Below are positions 6,412-8,025 of a stretch of DNA of 8,025 nt, piece by piece (within the stretch, counting starts at the first letter, position 1; every line of letters begins with the position of its first letter). A program made the position numbers and the translations under genes. Location: assembly GCA_959598545.1 (NCBI GenBank), contig CAUGFC010000083.1, positions 1 to 8,025 of the forward strand, written 5' to 3'. The notes under the pieces were generated by a model. That model saw only the letters and a program-made list of their open reading frames with translations, was not told the origin of the DNA and made no database searches. Origin of the DNA: an uncultured Olsenella sp. Lineage in GTDB: Bacteria; Actinomycetota; Coriobacteriia; Coriobacteriales; Atopobiaceae.

Positions 6412-7602
6412 ATGGAAGCCGAGAAGAGCCGCGTCCTGCTCGCCGTCTGCGGCGGGATCGCCGCCTACAAGGCCTGTGAGGTGCTGCGCGGCCTCCAGAA
6501 GGCGGGCTGCGAGGTGCGCGTGACCATGACCGAGGACGCGACGCGCTTCGTCGGCGCGGCGACCATCGAGGCGCTCTCCGGCTCTCCCGTGGCCACCTCG
6601 CTCTACGACTATCCCGGGTCCGCCATCCCGCACATCGAGCTCGCCGAGTGGGCGGACGTCGCCGTGGTGGTGCCCGCCACCGCGAACGCGCTCGCCAAGA
6701 TGGCGTGCGGAATCGCCGACGACTGCCTCACGACGACGCTTCTGGCCTGCGCGTGTCCCGTTCTCGTGGCTCCGGGCATGAACGTCCACATGTGGCGAAA
6801 CGCCGCCACGCAGGCCAACGTCGCCACGCTGCGCGAGCGCGGGGTTTGCTTCGTCGGTCCCGACAGCGGCCGGCTCGCCTGCGGGGAGGTGGGCGAGGGT
6901 AAGCTCGCGGGCGTCGACGAGATAGTGGCTGCCGCGCTCGCGCTTCTCGCCCCGCGCGACCTTGCCGGGCTGCGTGTGCTCGTGGACGCCGGTCCCACGC
7001 ACGAGGCCATCGACCCGGTCCGCTACATCGCGAACCGCTCCACCGGCAAGATGGGGTACGCCATCGCGGCCGCCGCCGCGCGCCGCGGGGCCGAGGTGAC
7101 GCTCGTCTCCGGTCCCACCTCGCTTGCCACGCCCGCCGGCGTGCGCCGCATCGACGTCGAGAGCGCGGCGCAGATGCACGACGCCATGCTCGTCGCGTTC
7201 GAGGGCGCCGACGTCGCGGTCTGCAGCGCGGCGGTGGCCGACTACGCGCCCGCGGCACCCGCCGACCACAAGCTCAAGAAGAGCCGCGAGCACCTGGACA
7301 CCATCGCGCTCACGGAGACGGCCGACATCCTGGCCGACCTCTGCGCGGCGAAGGGGGGCCGCGTCGTGGTGGGCTTCGCCGCCGAGACCGACGACCTTCT
7401 CGCCTACGCGCATCAGAAGCTCGAGCGCAAGGGCGCCGACCTCATCGTGGCCAACGACGTGAGCCGACCCGAGTCGACCTTCGGGGCGGACACCAACCGC
7501 GTCGCGCTCGTGAGCGCGGAGGGCGTGGAGCAGCTCGAGACCATGCCGCTCGCTGACGTGGCCGACGCCATCCTGGACTGGGCGCGGCAGAGGGTCGCAT
7601 GA
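6412..7602 (+). CDS. coaBC: Bifunctional phosphopantothenoylcysteine decarboxylase / phosphopantothenate-cysteine ligase
   Basis: CoaBC carries out two successive steps of coenzyme A synthesis: CTP-dependent joining of 4'-phosphopantothenate with cysteine (CoaB) and FMN-dependent decarboxylation (CoaC). The 396-residue product has the usual fused length. The N-terminal CoaC flavoprotein part (1-180) shows GGIAAYKA (14-21), catalytic H74 in PHIELAEWAD, the PXMNXXMW motif as APGMNVHMW (120-128) and the active-site C157 in GRLACGEVGEG. The C-terminal CoaB part (about 185-396) shows DAGPTHEAIDPVRYIANRS (192-210) followed by TGKMG, AAVADYAP (273-280), KLKK (287-290) and GFAAET (321-326). All key residues are present. 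The ATG follows GAGGAG at the end of the preceding gene, 2 nt after its stop. The upstream in-frame extension to 5500 lies inside the two previous genes and is spurious. Confidence 0.98.
   Translation: MEAEKSRVLLAVCGGIAAYKACEVLRGLQKAGCEVRVTMTEDATRFVGAATIEALSGSPVATSLYDYPGSAIPHIELAEWADVAVVVPATANALAKMACGIADDCLTTTLLACACPVLVAPGMNVHMWRNAATQANVATLRERGVCFVGPDSGRLACGEVGEGKLAGVDEIVAAALALLAPRDLAGLRVLVDAGPTHEAIDPVRYIANRSTGKMGYAIAAAAARRGAEVTLVSGPTSLATPAGVRRIDVESAAQMHDAMLVAFEGADVAVCSAAVADYAPAAPADHKLKKSREHLDTIALTETADILADLCAAKGGRVVVGFAAETDDLLAYAHQKLERKGADLIVANDVSRPESTFGADTNRVALVSAEGVEQLETMPLADVADAILDWARQRVA
7589..7594 (+). promoter_or_regulatory. Shine-Dalgarno candidate deciding the nfo start
   Basis: AGAGGG lies at the end of coaBC. 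Two adjacent in-frame ATG codons follow, at 7599 and 7602. Spacing is 4 nt to the first and 7 nt to the second. The second also gives the TGATG 1-nt overlap used at the two earlier junctions (der/plsY and plsY/rpe), so 7602 is preferred, without certainty. Confidence 0.45.
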
Positions 7603-8025
7603 TGAGCGGGCTGCTCATAGGCTGCCACCTCTCCACCGCGAACGGCTACGCCGCCATGGCGGCCGACGCCGTCTCCATCAACGCCACCACGTTCGCGTTC
7701 TTCACGCGCAACCCGCGCGGCGGCAACGCGCGCGAGTTGGACGAGTGCGACCTCGGAGCGTTTCTCGCTACGCTCGAGGGACACGGGATCGGCCCGCTCG
7801 TCGCGCACGCGCCCTACACCTACAACTTGTGCTCGGCCAAGCCCGAGACGGTGGAGTTCGCGCGTCGTGCGATGCGCGAGGACCTGGCGCGCATGGAGCG
7901 CATGCCGGGGCATCTCTACAACCTCCACCCCGGCGCGCACGTCAAGCAGGGCGTTGACGTTGGCGTTCGCCTCATCTGCGAGGGCCTGAACGAGGTGCTC
8001 GAGCCCGGGCAGGCAACGACGGTGC
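7602..8025 (+). CDS. nfo: Endonuclease IV (AP endonuclease), 5' part only
   Basis: Endonuclease IV cleaves DNA 5' of abasic sites and removes blocked 3' ends in base-excision repair, using three zinc ions. Only the first 141 codons lie in the window; the frame is open to the right edge, about half of a typical protein. Visible signatures are LLIGCHLSTANGY (4-16), ATTFAFFTRNPRG (28-40), HAPYTYNL (69-76) and LYNLHPGAHVKQG (105-117). H69 and H109 match in position the zinc ligands of E. coli Nfo; the remaining ligands would lie beyond the edge. The start overlaps the coaBC stop by 1 nt; the ATG one codon earlier is the alternative. The segment YTYNLCSAKPET differs somewhat from the common YLINLAS sequence. 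The family call is good; completeness cannot be judged. Confidence 0.88.
   Translation, partial: MSGLLIGCHLSTANGYAAMAADAVSINATTFAFFTRNPRGGNARELDECDLGAFLATLEGHGIGPLVAHAPYTYNLCSAKPETVEFARRAMREDLARMERMPGHLYNLHPGAHVKQGVDVGVRLICEGLNEVLEPGQATTV

Noticed and set aside
1809..8025. A novel defence, secretion or mobile system in the main gene cluster.
   Set aside because: Every gene has a clear housekeeping or conserved-family assignment. No transposase, integrase, toxin, nuclease-effector or direct-repeat array was seen.

Overview
The window is a high-GC stretch from a bacterium, with strong G/C preference at third codon positions. Seven genes lie on the + strand, followed by the start of an eighth cut by the right edge. 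The most likely source is an actinobacterium of the Coriobacteriia (Olsenella/Collinsella/Atopobium type). The reasoning is that a DUF512 radical-SAM protein next to der and plsY is an arrangement known mainly from Firmicutes and Coriobacteriia, while the base composition is actinobacterial. The placement is an inference from gene content and composition only.

Layout: bases 1-121 are a short upstream region with no convincing gene. Bases 122-1501 encode a PDZ/radical SAM/DUF512 protein of unknown function. Bases 1502-1808 (307 nt) hold no convincing gene but contain two consecutive long inverted repeats (1507-1603 and 1623-1720). One arm of the first can also pair with part of the second. After them come an extended -10 promoter candidate and a Shine-Dalgarno site in front of der.

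From 1809 to the right edge runs a very compact co-directional cluster: der (ribosome-assembly GTPase), plsY (acyl-phosphate:glycerol-3-phosphate acyltransferase), rpe (ribulose-phosphate 3-epimerase), a NifS/IscS-type cysteine desulfurase, a coiled-coil/zinc-ribbon protein, coaBC (coenzyme A synthesis) and the 5' part of nfo (endonuclease IV). Junctions are 1-nt TGATG overlaps or gaps of 2-12 nt, so this is very probably one operon with translational coupling. The genes are housekeeping: ribosome biogenesis, phospholipid synthesis, pentose phosphate metabolism, sulfur mobilisation for Fe-S clusters or thiolated tRNA, CoA synthesis and base-excision repair. They share no single pathway.

I see no defence system, mobile element, CRISPR array, tRNA or rRNA. 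The points most worth a second look are the paired inverted repeats before der, the zinc-ribbon protein that lacks one of its four expected cysteines, the altered second motif of PlsY, and the uncharacterised DUF512 protein.
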